DNA from: CBCXVS01 sp965178525
Lineage (GTDB): Bacteria > Tectomicrobia > Entotheonellia > Entotheonellales > Entotheonellaceae
Assembly: GCA_965178525.1 (NCBI GenBank)
Contig: CBCXVS010000154.1
Location: forward strand, 1-17,818
Direction: 5' to 3'
DNA: 17,818 bases
The translations under genes were made by a program, and so were the position numbers. Within the stretch, counting starts at the first letter, position 1. Each line of letters opens with the position of its first letter. Of this stretch, positions 1-7,241 are shown in pieces. Under the pieces are notes generated by a model. That model did no database searches. It was not told the origin of the DNA and saw nothing but the letters and a program-made list of their open reading frames with translations.

Positions 1-80
1 TCGTCTGAAAACGTATGACCATAAGCCATGTCGTTTCAGGAGGTTGGATTGTTCCCATGTAAATGGACTTTTGAATTTGG

Positions 81-1028
81 CTAACCTGTTGATCTACTTA
101 ACCCTCCGCCTATTCTGCCAGGGGAACTTCGGTCTAGACACGCGTTTCGCAGATCCGCATCCAAACAGCCAACCGGATGTTGCCCAATGACATCCCAGGG
201 CCCCGTCACGGGAAACGCGGCGATGGGAACGCCGGTTACAAGGGCTTCGAGCAGAACCAGCCCAAAGGTATCGGTCAAGCTTGGAAAGACCAAAACGTCT
301 GCTTGCGCATACATACGGACCAAATCTTCGCCGCGCCGCACCCCCACGAAAATCGCCTCCGGAAAGGCGCGCTGCAGCGCCTTTCGAGCCGGTCCATCCC
401 CGACCAGGATTTTGGTTCCGGGCAAGTCGAGCTGGAGAAACGCGCCGATATTCTTTTCAACCGCAATGCGGCCAACATAGAGATAAATCGGTCCCGGAAA
501 GTCTCTCCCCATGTTGGGCAAGGGGCGAAAGATATCGGTATCGACCCCACGCGTCCAGGGTACCGTATTTTTGAAACCCCAGTCCTGTAGTGTGCGTTCA
601 ACGGATGGCGTCCCCACTAGAACGCGCTTTGCAGGCCGATAAAACCAACGTTGAGCCGCGTAAGTGAAACGCACGGGAAGGCCGATACGAGCTTGAAAAT
701 ACTCCGCAAATCGGGTGTGAAACGAGGCGGTGAAAGGCCAGTTATGTTGCCGACACAACCGGCGAGCGGCGAGCCCCAACGGCCCCTCCGTGGCGATGTG
801 CACGGCATCGGGTTCGTACGCCTCGATCATTTGCTGAAGCTTTCGGCCACGACATATGGCCAGACGAATTTCAGGATAGGTCGGCAACGGCGCCGTCCGG
901 AAAAGCGATGGCTGTATCACGTTGGTCTCATGCCCCATCTTTCTTAACTCTTGCATCGTCTGTTCCAAAGTCCGAACCACACCGTTGATTTGGGGATGCC
1001 ATGCGTCGGTCACCAGTAGAAGTTTCAT
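81..1028 (-). CDS. GT4-type glycosyltransferase (MgtA/PimB-like)
   Basis: Probable GT-B fold glycosyltransferase that moves a sugar (often mannose or glucose from a nucleotide donor) onto a lipid or other acceptor at the inner face of the membrane. The N-terminus shows the acceptor-domain signature VTDAWHPQINGVVRT (about residues 6-20). The donor half has LYVGRIAVEKN, VGDGPARKAL and the EX7E-type segment DTFGLVLLEAL, where Asp replaces the first Glu. A start at 1028 is preferred to an in-frame codon 81 bp upstream, because the family begins with MKLLLVTDAWHPQ and GAGGA lies just before it. The protein is 315 aa, about 30 short of what I expect for the family. The last 20 residues (after DADLRNACL) do not look like the usual C-terminal helix, so the 3' end may be frameshifted or eroded. 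The donor sugar cannot be read from sequence. Confidence 0.85.
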   Translation of the reverse strand: MKLLLVTDAWHPQINGVVRTLEQTMQELRKMGHETNVIQPSLFRTAPLPTYPEIRLAICRGRKLQQMIEAYEPDAVHIATEGPLGLAARRLCRQHNWPFTASFHTRFAEYFQARIGLPVRFTYAAQRWFYRPAKRVLVGTPSVERTLQDWGFKNTVPWTRGVDTDIFRPLPNMGRDFPGPIYLYVGRIAVEKNIGAFLQLDLPGTKILVGDGPARKALQRAFPEAIFVGVRRGEDLVRMYAQADVLVFPSLTDTFGLVLLEALVTGVPIAAFPVTGPWDVIGQHPVGCLDADLRNACLDRSSPGRIGGGLSRSTG

Positions 1029-1264
1029 CGTCCTCAAAACCGCCTTTTGGAGCAAGGTTGACTGCCTGTGGGAAGAAGACAAGAGGGATGGTGACGTCAT
1101 GGGTGTCACATGTCCTACGTTCTCGTATCGGTATGCGATTCGGGCGTGGTGAACTTGATGATCAACAAACGTCTTGAACGGGACCTCTTTTGGGTTGCAG
1201 TTGCGGGGCGGTTGCGTCCATTATAGGCGGGGCCATCAGTAGCGACAGCGTCCGGGAGAACAGC

Positions 1265-1549
1265 ATGGCGACGGTCTATGTCATTCAAGTTTGGGTCTAT
1301 CACGGCGTTGGCACGCAAGGCTGGCGCACCGCCCGCCAAAGGAGCGGAGAGCCGTATCGCTTTCGGACGTGCGAAGCCGCCCTCAGCGCGATGCGCGAGC
1401 ACTTCGGCAATCTGCGTGAAGGCAGCAGTGTCCGCGTCCATGCCATCACAGAGGCGGCGGACGCATCGGCTACGCGCGCGGCGCCGCTGGATCCCAGCGC
1501 CAATAACGCGACACCGCACCCGCATCGACCCGGAGATCCGCGCCCGTGA
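1265..1549 (+). CDS. small conserved-looking hypothetical protein (94 aa)
   Basis: Function not recognised. The predicted protein starts MATVYVIQVWVYHGVGTQGW and has a compact alpha/beta-looking core up to about residue 60 (pattern YVIQVWVY, then PYRFRTCEAALSAMREHF, then SSVRVHAI). A low-complexity Ala/Pro/His tail follows. The start is set by GGGAGA about 6 bases upstream. It is divergent from the glycosyltransferase, and its last 80 bases overlap the 3' end of the minus-strand SDR gene, so the tail may be read-through sequence of little importance. The core resembles short proteins that I recall as unannotated in other genomes, but I cannot name a family. Confidence 0.5.
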   Translation: MATVYVIQVWVYHGVGTQGWRTARQRSGEPYRFRTCEAALSAMREHFGNLREGSSVRVHAITEAADASATRAAPLDPSANNATPHPHRPGDPRP

Positions 1550-2300
1550 TCATCTCCGCATCCTCAGAGGCGAGAAAGACGGCGGCGCGGGCGTAATGCT
1601 GCGGACTTGGCAGGGTCTGTAGCGGCACGCCGAACCTAGAATCTCCCTCGAAGCCGCGCCGTCGCGGGTTGGCCGCTGCCGGCTGGCGTGGCGGCACGCC
1701 CCATTGTTCGGCGCGATCCCGACCCTCACTCGGGTCGGTCGCCGTGGGCGTGAGGCTGTTGACGCGAATTCCGAACTCGGCCAGCTCCATGGCCACGGAG
1801 CGCGTGAAATTGAGCAAACCGCTTTTGCCGGTACAATAGCCGACGTTCCACGGCTCGCCCTGGTGACCGGCGGTGGAAATGATGTTAATGATGTTACCCT
1901 GACGCCCCTGATCGACCATGGACTGCGCCACGTATTGGGTGCACAGAAACGCGCCCGTCAACATCACATCGAGTTGCCGGCGCCACTCCGCCACCGGCAT
2001 GTCGAGTACACCCTTGGTATTGAAGATGACCGCCGCGTTCACCAGGATATCGATGCCACCGTAGGTCTCCATGGCACGCGCGATCAGGGCTTGCACCTGG
2101 TTTTCATCCGTAATATCACAGGCGATACCGAGCGCGTCACCGCCTTGTTGCGTGATGTGCGCGGCGCATTGGGTGGCGTTGTCGGCATTGATATCCACAC
2201 AGACGACCTTGGCGCCTTCCGCCGCCATACCCAGGGCGATGCCACCACCGATGTTCGGACTGGTGCCGGTGATCAGGGCTACTTTATCTTCGAGTTTCAC
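1470..2300 (-). CDS. SDR-family NAD-dependent dehydrogenase
   Basis: Classical short-chain dehydrogenase/reductase, 276 aa. The Rossmann glycine motif is TGTSPNIGGGIA (residues 11-22). Asp36, at the end of the second beta strand (VCVDIN), points to NAD(H) rather than NADP(H). VNAA (87-90) stands for the NNAG motif. The catalytic set is Ser142 (INIISTAG), Tyr155 and Lys159 (YCTGK). It is the last gene of the JAMM-oxygenase cluster, beginning 63 bases after the beta-subunit stop, with a REP-like palindrome between them. In such clusters an SDR usually oxidises the cis-dihydrodiol made by the oxygenase back to a catechol; that role is inferred here. Residues 190-225 form an insertion rich in Arg/Pro, and the tail after AGAVSRYW is longer than usual. 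The last 80 bases overlap an opposing small gene. Confidence 0.88.
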   Translation of the reverse strand: MKLEDKVALITGTSPNIGGGIALGMAAEGAKVVCVDINADNATQCAAHITQQGGDALGIACDITDENQVQALIARAMETYGGIDILVNAAVIFNTKGVLDMPVAEWRRQLDVMLTGAFLCTQYVAQSMVDQGRQGNIINIISTAGHQGEPWNVGYCTGKSGLLNFTRSVAMELAEFGIRVNSLTPTATDPSEGRDRAEQWGVPPRQPAAANPRRRGFEGDSRFGVPLQTLPSPQHYARAAVFLASEDAEMITGADLRVDAGAVSRYWRWDPAAPRA

Positions 2301-2319
2301 GGCTGTCTTCCTTGTTACG

Positions 2320-2355
2320 CCCTCGTCCCTGCGGGGGCGAGGGTTGGGGTGAGGC
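2320..2355. repeat. REP-like palindromic repeat, copy 1
   Basis: GC-rich imperfect palindrome (arms 2320-2329 and 2332-2343) followed by TTGGGGTGAGG. The same CCCTC...GAGGG / TGGGG.GAGG layout recurs at 9831-9877 and, inverted, at 9891-9928. It sits between the oxygenase beta-subunit gene and the SDR gene, where it could stall exonucleases and stabilise the upstream message. Confidence 0.6.
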
Positions 2356-2363
2356 GCCCAGGG

Positions 2364-2858
2364 CTACAGGATAATGCTCACCTTACCGTGCGGTTGTAAC
2401 GCTTCCAGATCCAGGATCGCGCGGCGATGCCGGATTTTCAGCCCGTCCTCACGCTGCACCAGCGTATATTCGTAGCGTCCGATGTAGGTATCGATGTGAC
2501 CGGAGCGCATGCGATAGACGACGAAATTGGCCGTCATCCGTATCGTATCCCCCTCGGCCTCACGAATGCGCACGTTGCTAATCAAACGCCGGGTGCGCGA
2601 TGGCGGATTTTCAGCCCAGGCCGATTTCCCGAGCAATTGGTCCACCCGCATGCGGATGCGGTCGGCGTTATCAGCGATCAGAAAGAGCGTGTCGCGCGGA
2701 TTGCCGTCCGGCACATCGGTCGACGGCACTTCATAAGTCGCATCCTCAGTTAACAGCGCTAACCACTCCCGCAAACGCCATTCGTCCAGAAGGGCCGCTT
2801 CCTCATAGAGAAACTCTTCAAGCTGTGCCCGTGTGACGGTAGATACTGCCGCCTCCAT
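2364..2858 (-). CDS. aromatic-ring-hydroxylating oxygenase, beta subunit
   Basis: Small structural (beta) subunit of a Rieske non-heme iron oxygenase, 164 aa, the usual length. The SnoaL/NTF2-like fold signature is visible: LEEFLYEEAALLDEWRLREW near the N-terminus, LLTEDATYEVP, then TRRLISNVRIRE and the C-terminal beta sheet ending in HRRAILDLEAL. The start at 2858 is chosen because AAAGGAG lies 5-6 bases upstream. A longer in-frame reading reaching 3017 would overlap the alpha gene and adds unrelated residues. It follows the alpha gene by 11 bases and is certainly co-transcribed with it. The beta subunit supports the alpha3-beta3 hexamer; it carries no catalytic metal. Confidence 0.92.
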   Translation of the reverse strand: MEAAVSTVTRAQLEEFLYEEAALLDEWRLREWLALLTEDATYEVPSTDVPDGNPRDTLFLIADNADRIRMRVDQLLGKSAWAENPPSRTRRLISNVRIREAEGDTIRMTANFVVYRMRSGHIDTYIGRYEYTLVQREDGLKIRHRRAILDLEALQPHGKVSIIL

Positions 2859-2869
2859 AATGACTCCTT

Positions 2870-4171
2870 TTATACCGCAATCGGACGACGCACCGGCAGC
2901 GCCTCGGCGTGGGCGCGCCGCATGAGCAAGCGCCACTGCCGCCAGAAGGCGCGCATCTGCAGCTCGTCCGTCACCTCCGGTTGCGCTCGCTTCATCCCCC
3001 GGGAAAGATCGTTCCACTCGACCTCGCGATTGATGTAACCCAACTGGCAGGACTCCAGGGCTTCGACATCATCCGGGGTGGCATAGCCTCCCGGCCCGAG
3101 GAAGGTGAGGAAATTATCGAGGCGCAGCGCCCGGTCCTTTGGGCTTTCGTCGCTTGGGGCCAGAGCCCAGGCGTTGATTTCGAGATAATCCGGCGCCACT
3201 GGGAAAAAGGTGCGGATGGTGATGGCCATGATGTCGTTGATGATGAGATTGGGAAAAATCAGCAAATTGCGGCTGGTTTGCGTGATTTTATAGGCCCATT
3301 CCGTACCGAAACGGGCTTCGAATTGGCGTTGCACCTGCTCCAACTCGGCTCGCCTGGCTTCGCCGAATTCCGGCGACCAGCGCGCGATTGGGCGCCCTGA
3401 CATCGATTCGCTTTGAATGACGGCATGGCCGTTTCCCAGGGCTTTACCCCTGCCGCCTCGCCGACTTCTGAAGCGTGAGGCATCGACGCCGCTTTCGATC
3501 AGATAGTCGAAGTAGCGCTGGTGCGTGGTGCGGGCATGGTAGCCATCCATGCTGTTTTCGACGAGAAGCTTCCAGTTGGCGCGCATGCTGTAGGCCTGCG
3601 TGCCGCTGACGACTTCCATGCCCGTCTCGGATTGATCACACACCAGATCGAGGTATTCGCGGGCGCCAGCCAGGTAGTCCACCAGGTCTTCGATGGCCGC
3701 ATTGAAGCTGATAAAGACGAAACCGCGATAGTCCTCGACCCTGGGCGGGGACGCGAGACCGAGCTTGTGCCGATCAAACGCCTGGCTGTAGGCGTCATCA
3801 CCCGGCACGCCGATGAGTTGACCCTGATTGTTAAACGTCCAGGCGTGGTAAAAGCACTGAAAGGTATTGGCGTTGCCCGTGGCTTCGCGGCAGACCTGGG
3901 CGCCACGATGGGTGCACGTATTTAACAAGACGCGTACCACACCGTCCGTACCCCGCACCAGGATGACAGGGCGGCCCGCGACGCGGCGGGCGCGGAAATC
4001 ACCCGGCTGCGGGACCTCTGAGGTATGCCCGGCGTAGATCCAAGAGCGTTCAAATACACGTTGCTGCTCCAGAGTCAAGATGTCCGGGTCGGTAAAGGAC
4101 TGGCGGTGGACACGAAAGAGCCCGTCTTGTTTGTTGTCGATGACCAGACCGGCCAGGTCCTCATGCTCCAT
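2870..4171 (-). CDS. aromatic-ring-hydroxylating oxygenase, alpha (Rieske) subunit
   Basis: Catalytic subunit of a Rieske non-heme iron dioxygenase, 433 aa. The Rieske [2Fe-2S] ligands are Cys86, His88, Cys106 and His109 (CTH, 17 residues, CFYH). The bridging Asp209 and iron ligands His212 and His217 sit in MDGYHARTTH. The third iron ligand is most likely one of Asp367/368 in YATPDDVEALESCQ. All key residues are present, so the enzyme should be active if a ferredoxin and reductase are supplied; neither is in the window. The start at 4171 has AGGAGG 5 bases upstream and overlaps the end of the JAMM gene by 11 bases, suggesting translational coupling. The substrate is unknown; the sequence looks like the benzoate/cumate/biphenyl type rather than the large phthalate type, from memory of the family. 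Confidence 0.93.
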   Translation of the reverse strand: MEHEDLAGLVIDNKQDGLFRVHRQSFTDPDILTLEQQRVFERSWIYAGHTSEVPQPGDFRARRVAGRPVILVRGTDGVVRVLLNTCTHRGAQVCREATGNANTFQCFYHAWTFNNQGQLIGVPGDDAYSQAFDRHKLGLASPPRVEDYRGFVFISFNAAIEDLVDYLAGAREYLDLVCDQSETGMEVVSGTQAYSMRANWKLLVENSMDGYHARTTHQRYFDYLIESGVDASRFRSRRGGRGKALGNGHAVIQSESMSGRPIARWSPEFGEARRAELEQVQRQFEARFGTEWAYKITQTSRNLLIFPNLIINDIMAITIRTFFPVAPDYLEINAWALAPSDESPKDRALRLDNFLTFLGPGGYATPDDVEALESCQLGYINREVEWNDLSRGMKRAQPEVTDELQMRAFWRQWRLLMRRAHAEALPVRRPIAV

Positions 4172-4703
4172 GATGTCCTCCTGACTCGCGTTCACCCGCG
4201 TATGTATCCACCTGAACGAACAGGCGTTGGGTCCGATCCCAGCGAAAGAGTTTGGCCCCGGCAATATGATCCGCTTGCGCATCGATGACGATATGGTCGA
4301 CCGGATATTGCGGCTCCGCTGTCTCGTCCGGTTCCCGGCCCAGGGCGGCGCGTGTGTCTTCGGCTGAAAAATAGGCGCCCACGTCCGGGTGCGAATGATA
4401 AATGATCTTCACCGGCCTTGGGCTCTCCACGCTTTCGAGCAGAAAGCGCAAGTCCTTGCCCCCCAGGTAGTAGGCTTGGCGCGCGGTGCGCGGGAAGCGT
4501 TCCGGATCCAGGGCATGATAGCGATTTTGCTCATTGACGCAGCGGCGCGCTTCGTCAATGCTGTGGCTCTCCTGTGGGCCGAGCAGAAACCCGCAGCATT
4601 CCTCCGGATAGGTCACCCGGGCATGATTGTAGATATCTTCTAAGACCTGGCGCGACAGTTGGGGGAGGTCGGCGCCAACATCAGCGGCGGCATCGTGCGA
4701 CAT
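4161..4703 (-). CDS. JAMM/MPN+ (M67-type) metalloprotease-like protein
   Basis: JAB1/MPN-fold zinc hydrolase, 180 aa. The full JAMM motif is present: Glu34/35 in YPEECCGFLLG, then His103, His105, Ser113 and Asp116 in HSHPDVGAYFSAED. Bacterial relatives cleave C-terminal tails from ubiquitin-like sulfur carriers (ThiS/MoaD/QbsE type) in cysteine, thiamine, molybdopterin or siderophore pathways. None of those partners is visible here. It is the first gene of the oxygenase cluster, and its stop overlaps the alpha-subunit start by 11 bases. The start at 4703 has AAAGGAG 5 bases upstream; an in-frame codon 75 bases further up lacks a good site. Its job beside an oxygenase is not established. Confidence 0.88.
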   Translation of the reverse strand: MSHDAAADVGADLPQLSRQVLEDIYNHARVTYPEECCGFLLGPQESHSIDEARRCVNEQNRYHALDPERFPRTARQAYYLGGKDLRFLLESVESPRPVKIIYHSHPDVGAYFSAEDTRAALGREPDETAEPQYPVDHIVIDAQADHIAGAKLFRWDRTQRLFVQVDTYAGERESGGHHGA

Positions 4704-4807
4704 CTCGACTCCTTTGCTCCTCCGGCAGGGTGTGAGGCTCAGCAGAGCGTTCGCCCGCAGCTGGCAGCCTGGCGACATCGCTGCTGGGTGGTCTCATCTG
4801 GGGCAAC

Positions 4808-4836
4808 ACTATACGTGCCCTGACATGGCGACGCAA
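4808..4836 (-). promoter_or_regulatory. candidate sigma70-type promoter of the JAMM-oxygenase cluster
   Basis: On the minus strand TTGCGT (4836-4831) and TATAGT (4813-4808) are separated by 17 bases, about 100 bases upstream of the JAMM start codon. Four of six bases match the -35 consensus and five of six the -10. No operator dyad is evident around it. Confidence 0.5.
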
Positions 4837-4849
4837 GCCGACGCCTGAC

Positions 4850-4877
4850 TTGACCTCGCCCGTACATATGCTACGCT
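4850..4877 (+). promoter_or_regulatory. candidate promoter of the MoxR/VWA pair
   Basis: TTGACC (4850-4855), a 16-base spacer and TACGCT (4872-4877) lie about 125 bases upstream of the MoxR start. It is only 14 bases from the opposing candidate promoter, so the two gene sets could share control. The -10 match is moderate. Confidence 0.4.
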
Positions 4878-5002
4878 GCCTGCAGCAGCGCGCATCGTAC
4901 CCTGATATCGCGACCTTCAGCTCGTAGCGATCCCTACACGTTCCAGCCTGGTGGCGGAGCACCGCAGACGCCAGTTCCCTCTCCCGTGCACAAGGAGTTA
5001 GC

Positions 5003-5857
5003 ATGGCCACGCATCCCTTCGATCAATTTACCGGTACCGACAAATACATTGTCTCCCCTGAGCTTCGCGATGTGGTGAATGTGGCCATTGCCTTGCAGTG
5101 TCCCCTAGTGGTAAAAGGCGAACCGGGCACGGGGAAAACGCTGCTGGCGCACCATATTGCGCGGGCCTTGAACAAACCCCTGCTGGTCTGGAATATCAAG
5201 TCGACGACGAAGGCCAAAGATGGATTATACGTGTACGATACCGTGCAGCGTTTGAATGATGCCCGTTTTGGCGAGGGCGACGTGTCCGATATCAAGCGCT
5301 ATATCCGCATGGGCAGTCTGGGGCAGAGCTTTACGGCTGAGGAACAAGTGGTGCTCCTCATCGACGAAGTGGACAAGGCGGACATCGAGTTCCCCAACGA
5401 TCTGCTCAACGAACTGGATGAAATGAATTTTTACATCTTGGAGACGGATGAGCGCATCACGGCCACGCATCGGCCCATTGTCATTATCACCTCGAATTCC
5501 GAGAAAGAACTCCCCGATGCGTTTCTGCGCCGCTGTGTCTTTCACTACATCGCGTTTCCCGACCGGGAGCTGATGGCGGAAATTGTCGGCGTGCATCATC
5601 CCACCCTGGCCGATCATCTATTGGAGCAAGCGCTAGAGCGTTTCTATGAGTTGCGACAGATCGACACGCTGCGCAAAAAGCCCTCGACGTCCGAACTCAT
5701 TGACTGGCTGCAGGCGCTCGTCGCCGCTGGGATCACACCGGAGCAACTCGAAGAGAACATTCCCTTCCTGGGCGTCTTGCTTAAAAAAGAAAACGATGTT
5801 GACGTCTACATGAAGCGCAGCTTGGCCGCGGCGGGTAACGCGCGGGCGCGCTATTAG
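5003..5857 (+). CDS. MoxR-family AAA+ ATPase
   Basis: Cytoplasmic AAA+ ATPase of the MoxR class (CoxD/CbbQ-like), 284 aa. Walker A is GEPGTGKT (residues 39-46), Walker B is VVLLIDEVDKAD (116-127), sensor 1 is ITSN (162-165) and the arginine-finger region is AFLRRC (173-178). MoxR proteins act with VWA-domain partners as chaperones that activate or load metal into enzymes such as CO dehydrogenase (CoxD/CoxE), methanol dehydrogenase or Rubisco (CbbQ/CbbO). The VWA partner follows 25 bases downstream. The start at 5003 has AAGGAG 6 bases upstream. The stop codon lies in the first copy of a 12-bp tandem duplication. The client enzyme is unknown; the divergent oxygenase cluster is the obvious local candidate. 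Confidence 0.92.
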   Translation: MATHPFDQFTGTDKYIVSPELRDVVNVAIALQCPLVVKGEPGTGKTLLAHHIARALNKPLLVWNIKSTTKAKDGLYVYDTVQRLNDARFGEGDVSDIKRYIRMGSLGQSFTAEEQVVLLIDEVDKADIEFPNDLLNELDEMNFYILETDERITATHRPIVIITSNSEKELPDAFLRRCVFHYIAFPDRELMAEIVGVHHPTLADHLLEQALERFYELRQIDTLRKKPSTSELIDWLQALVAAGITPEQLEENIPFLGVLLKKENDVDVYMKRSLAAAGNARARY

Positions 5858-5869
5858 GCGCGCTATTAG
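5846..5869 (+). repeat. 12-bp tandem duplication across the MoxR stop codon
   Basis: GCGCGCTATTAG occurs twice in direct succession (5846-5857 and 5858-5869). The first copy encodes the last residues and the TAG stop of the MoxR gene, and the second sits just before the ribosome-binding site of the VWA gene. It looks like a recent slippage event that left both reading frames intact. Confidence 0.9.
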
Positions 5870-5882
5870 AGGAAGGCACGGC

Positions 5883-7058
5883 ATGTTTCTCGATTTTTTC
5901 TATACCCTCCGCCGTCATCACGTGCCGGTATCCATCACCGAGTGGATGTCCTTCATGCAGGCATTGAGCCAGGGGTTTGCCCATTCCTCACTCGAGCGCT
6001 TCTATGTGTTGGCGCGGGCATTGCTGGTCAAAGACGTGGGCTATTACGGCGCCTACGATTTGGCCTTCAAAGAGGCGTTTGAGGGCATTGAGACGCCGGC
6101 GGACATTCTGGACGAAATTCTGGCGTGGTTGCAAGATCCCCACACGCTGTTGCATTTGACCCCGGAGCAGTTGGCGATGCTTCCCAAGCTGGATTTGGAG
6201 GCCTTGCGCGAGCTTTTTGCCGAGCGGCTGCGCGAGCAGCAAGAGCGGCACGATGGGGGCAACCGCATGATCGGCGCCGGCGGGACCTCGCCCTTTGGCA
6301 ACCATGGGAAGAATCCTGCCGGCATACGCCTGCAGGGGGAAGGCGGGCAGCGCCGTGCCGTGCAGGTGGCGGAAGATCGCCGCTTTCAGAATTACCGGCA
6401 CGACCGTACGCTCGATATTCGCCAGATGCAGATGGCTCTGAAAAAACTGCGCTATTTGCAACGGCTGGGAAGTGAGGAAGAGTTAGACCTGGAGGAGACG
6501 ATCGATCAGACCTGCCGCAATGGGGGCGATATCGAGCTGGTGTTTTCCCCACCACGCAAGAACAACGCCAAGGTGCTCTTGCTCATGGATGCGGGCGGGT
6601 CGATGTTGCCTTATACCCATGTGGTGGAACAGCTCTTTTCGGCGGCGCATCAGCTCACTCATTTTAAAGATTTTCAGCATTACTATTTCCACAACTGTAT
6701 TTATGAGCAAATCTATACCGATATTCGGATGAACAAAAAAACGTCCACTCAGGCGCTGTTGCAGACGCTGGACGCAGATTACAAGGTCATCCTGGTGGGC
6801 GATGCGTATACGGCGCCGGAGGAACTGCTCGATCCTGGTGGTGCGATTTATTATTATCACCACAACCGTACGCCGGGGCTGGAATGGCTGCGCCGTATCC
6901 AGGCGCACTTCAAAGCCTGTCTGTGGCTCAACCCCATTCCGGCGCGTCATTGGAACCGTCCCAGTATTGAGCTGGTGCGCCAGGTGTTTGCCATGTATGA
7001 ACTGACCCTCGATGGGCTGGATCAAGGTACGAAACACCTGGTGCGCCAGGTGGCATAA
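5883..7058 (+). CDS. VWA-domain protein, CoxE-like
   Basis: Partner of the preceding MoxR ATPase, 391 aa, in the usual range for CoxE-like VWA proteins. The N-terminal 120 residues are helical. A Gly-rich linker (GGTSPFGNHGKNPAG, about 133-147) follows, then a conserved segment EDRRFQNYRHDRTLDIRQMQMALKKLR given here by position 164-190, then the C-terminal VWA domain from about 228. The metal-ion-dependent adhesion site reads DAGGSM (236-241): Asp236 and Ser240 are kept, and the middle Ser is Gly, as I recall for this subfamily. The start at 5883 has AGGAAGG upstream. The two genes form a clear two-gene operon. Candidate role: coupling ATP hydrolysis to activation of a metallo-enzyme; client unknown. 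Confidence 0.88.
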   Translation: MFLDFFYTLRRHHVPVSITEWMSFMQALSQGFAHSSLERFYVLARALLVKDVGYYGAYDLAFKEAFEGIETPADILDEILAWLQDPHTLLHLTPEQLAMLPKLDLEALRELFAERLREQQERHDGGNRMIGAGGTSPFGNHGKNPAGIRLQGEGGQRRAVQVAEDRRFQNYRHDRTLDIRQMQMALKKLRYLQRLGSEEELDLEETIDQTCRNGGDIELVFSPPRKNNAKVLLLMDAGGSMLPYTHVVEQLFSAAHQLTHFKDFQHYYFHNCIYEQIYTDIRMNKKTSTQALLQTLDADYKVILVGDAYTAPEELLDPGGAIYYYHHNRTPGLEWLRRIQAHFKACLWLNPIPARHWNRPSIELVRQVFAMYELTLDGLDQGTKHLVRQVA

Positions 7059-7241
7059 CCCGCCTCGTCTGCCCTGCCGCGTTCTTTCGCCTCGGTGGGT
7101 AAACGTGTGGCACAATGTCAGTACGTTCCGGTACGGCATCCGTTGCCATGTCTTTCCAGCGCAAGGATGCTGCTGCCAGTGTCCAGATATGTCTTGGGCG
7201 TGACGACTCAGGTCTCGTCAGCAACTGGGTGGGAGAGTCGT

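Noticed and set aside
1704..2399. 231-codon plus-strand frame
   Set aside because: It is antisense to the SDR gene, whose cofactor and catalytic motifs are clear.
6483..7139. 218-codon minus-strand frame
   Set aside because: It lies over the VWA gene; composition and lack of motifs mark it as a shadow.
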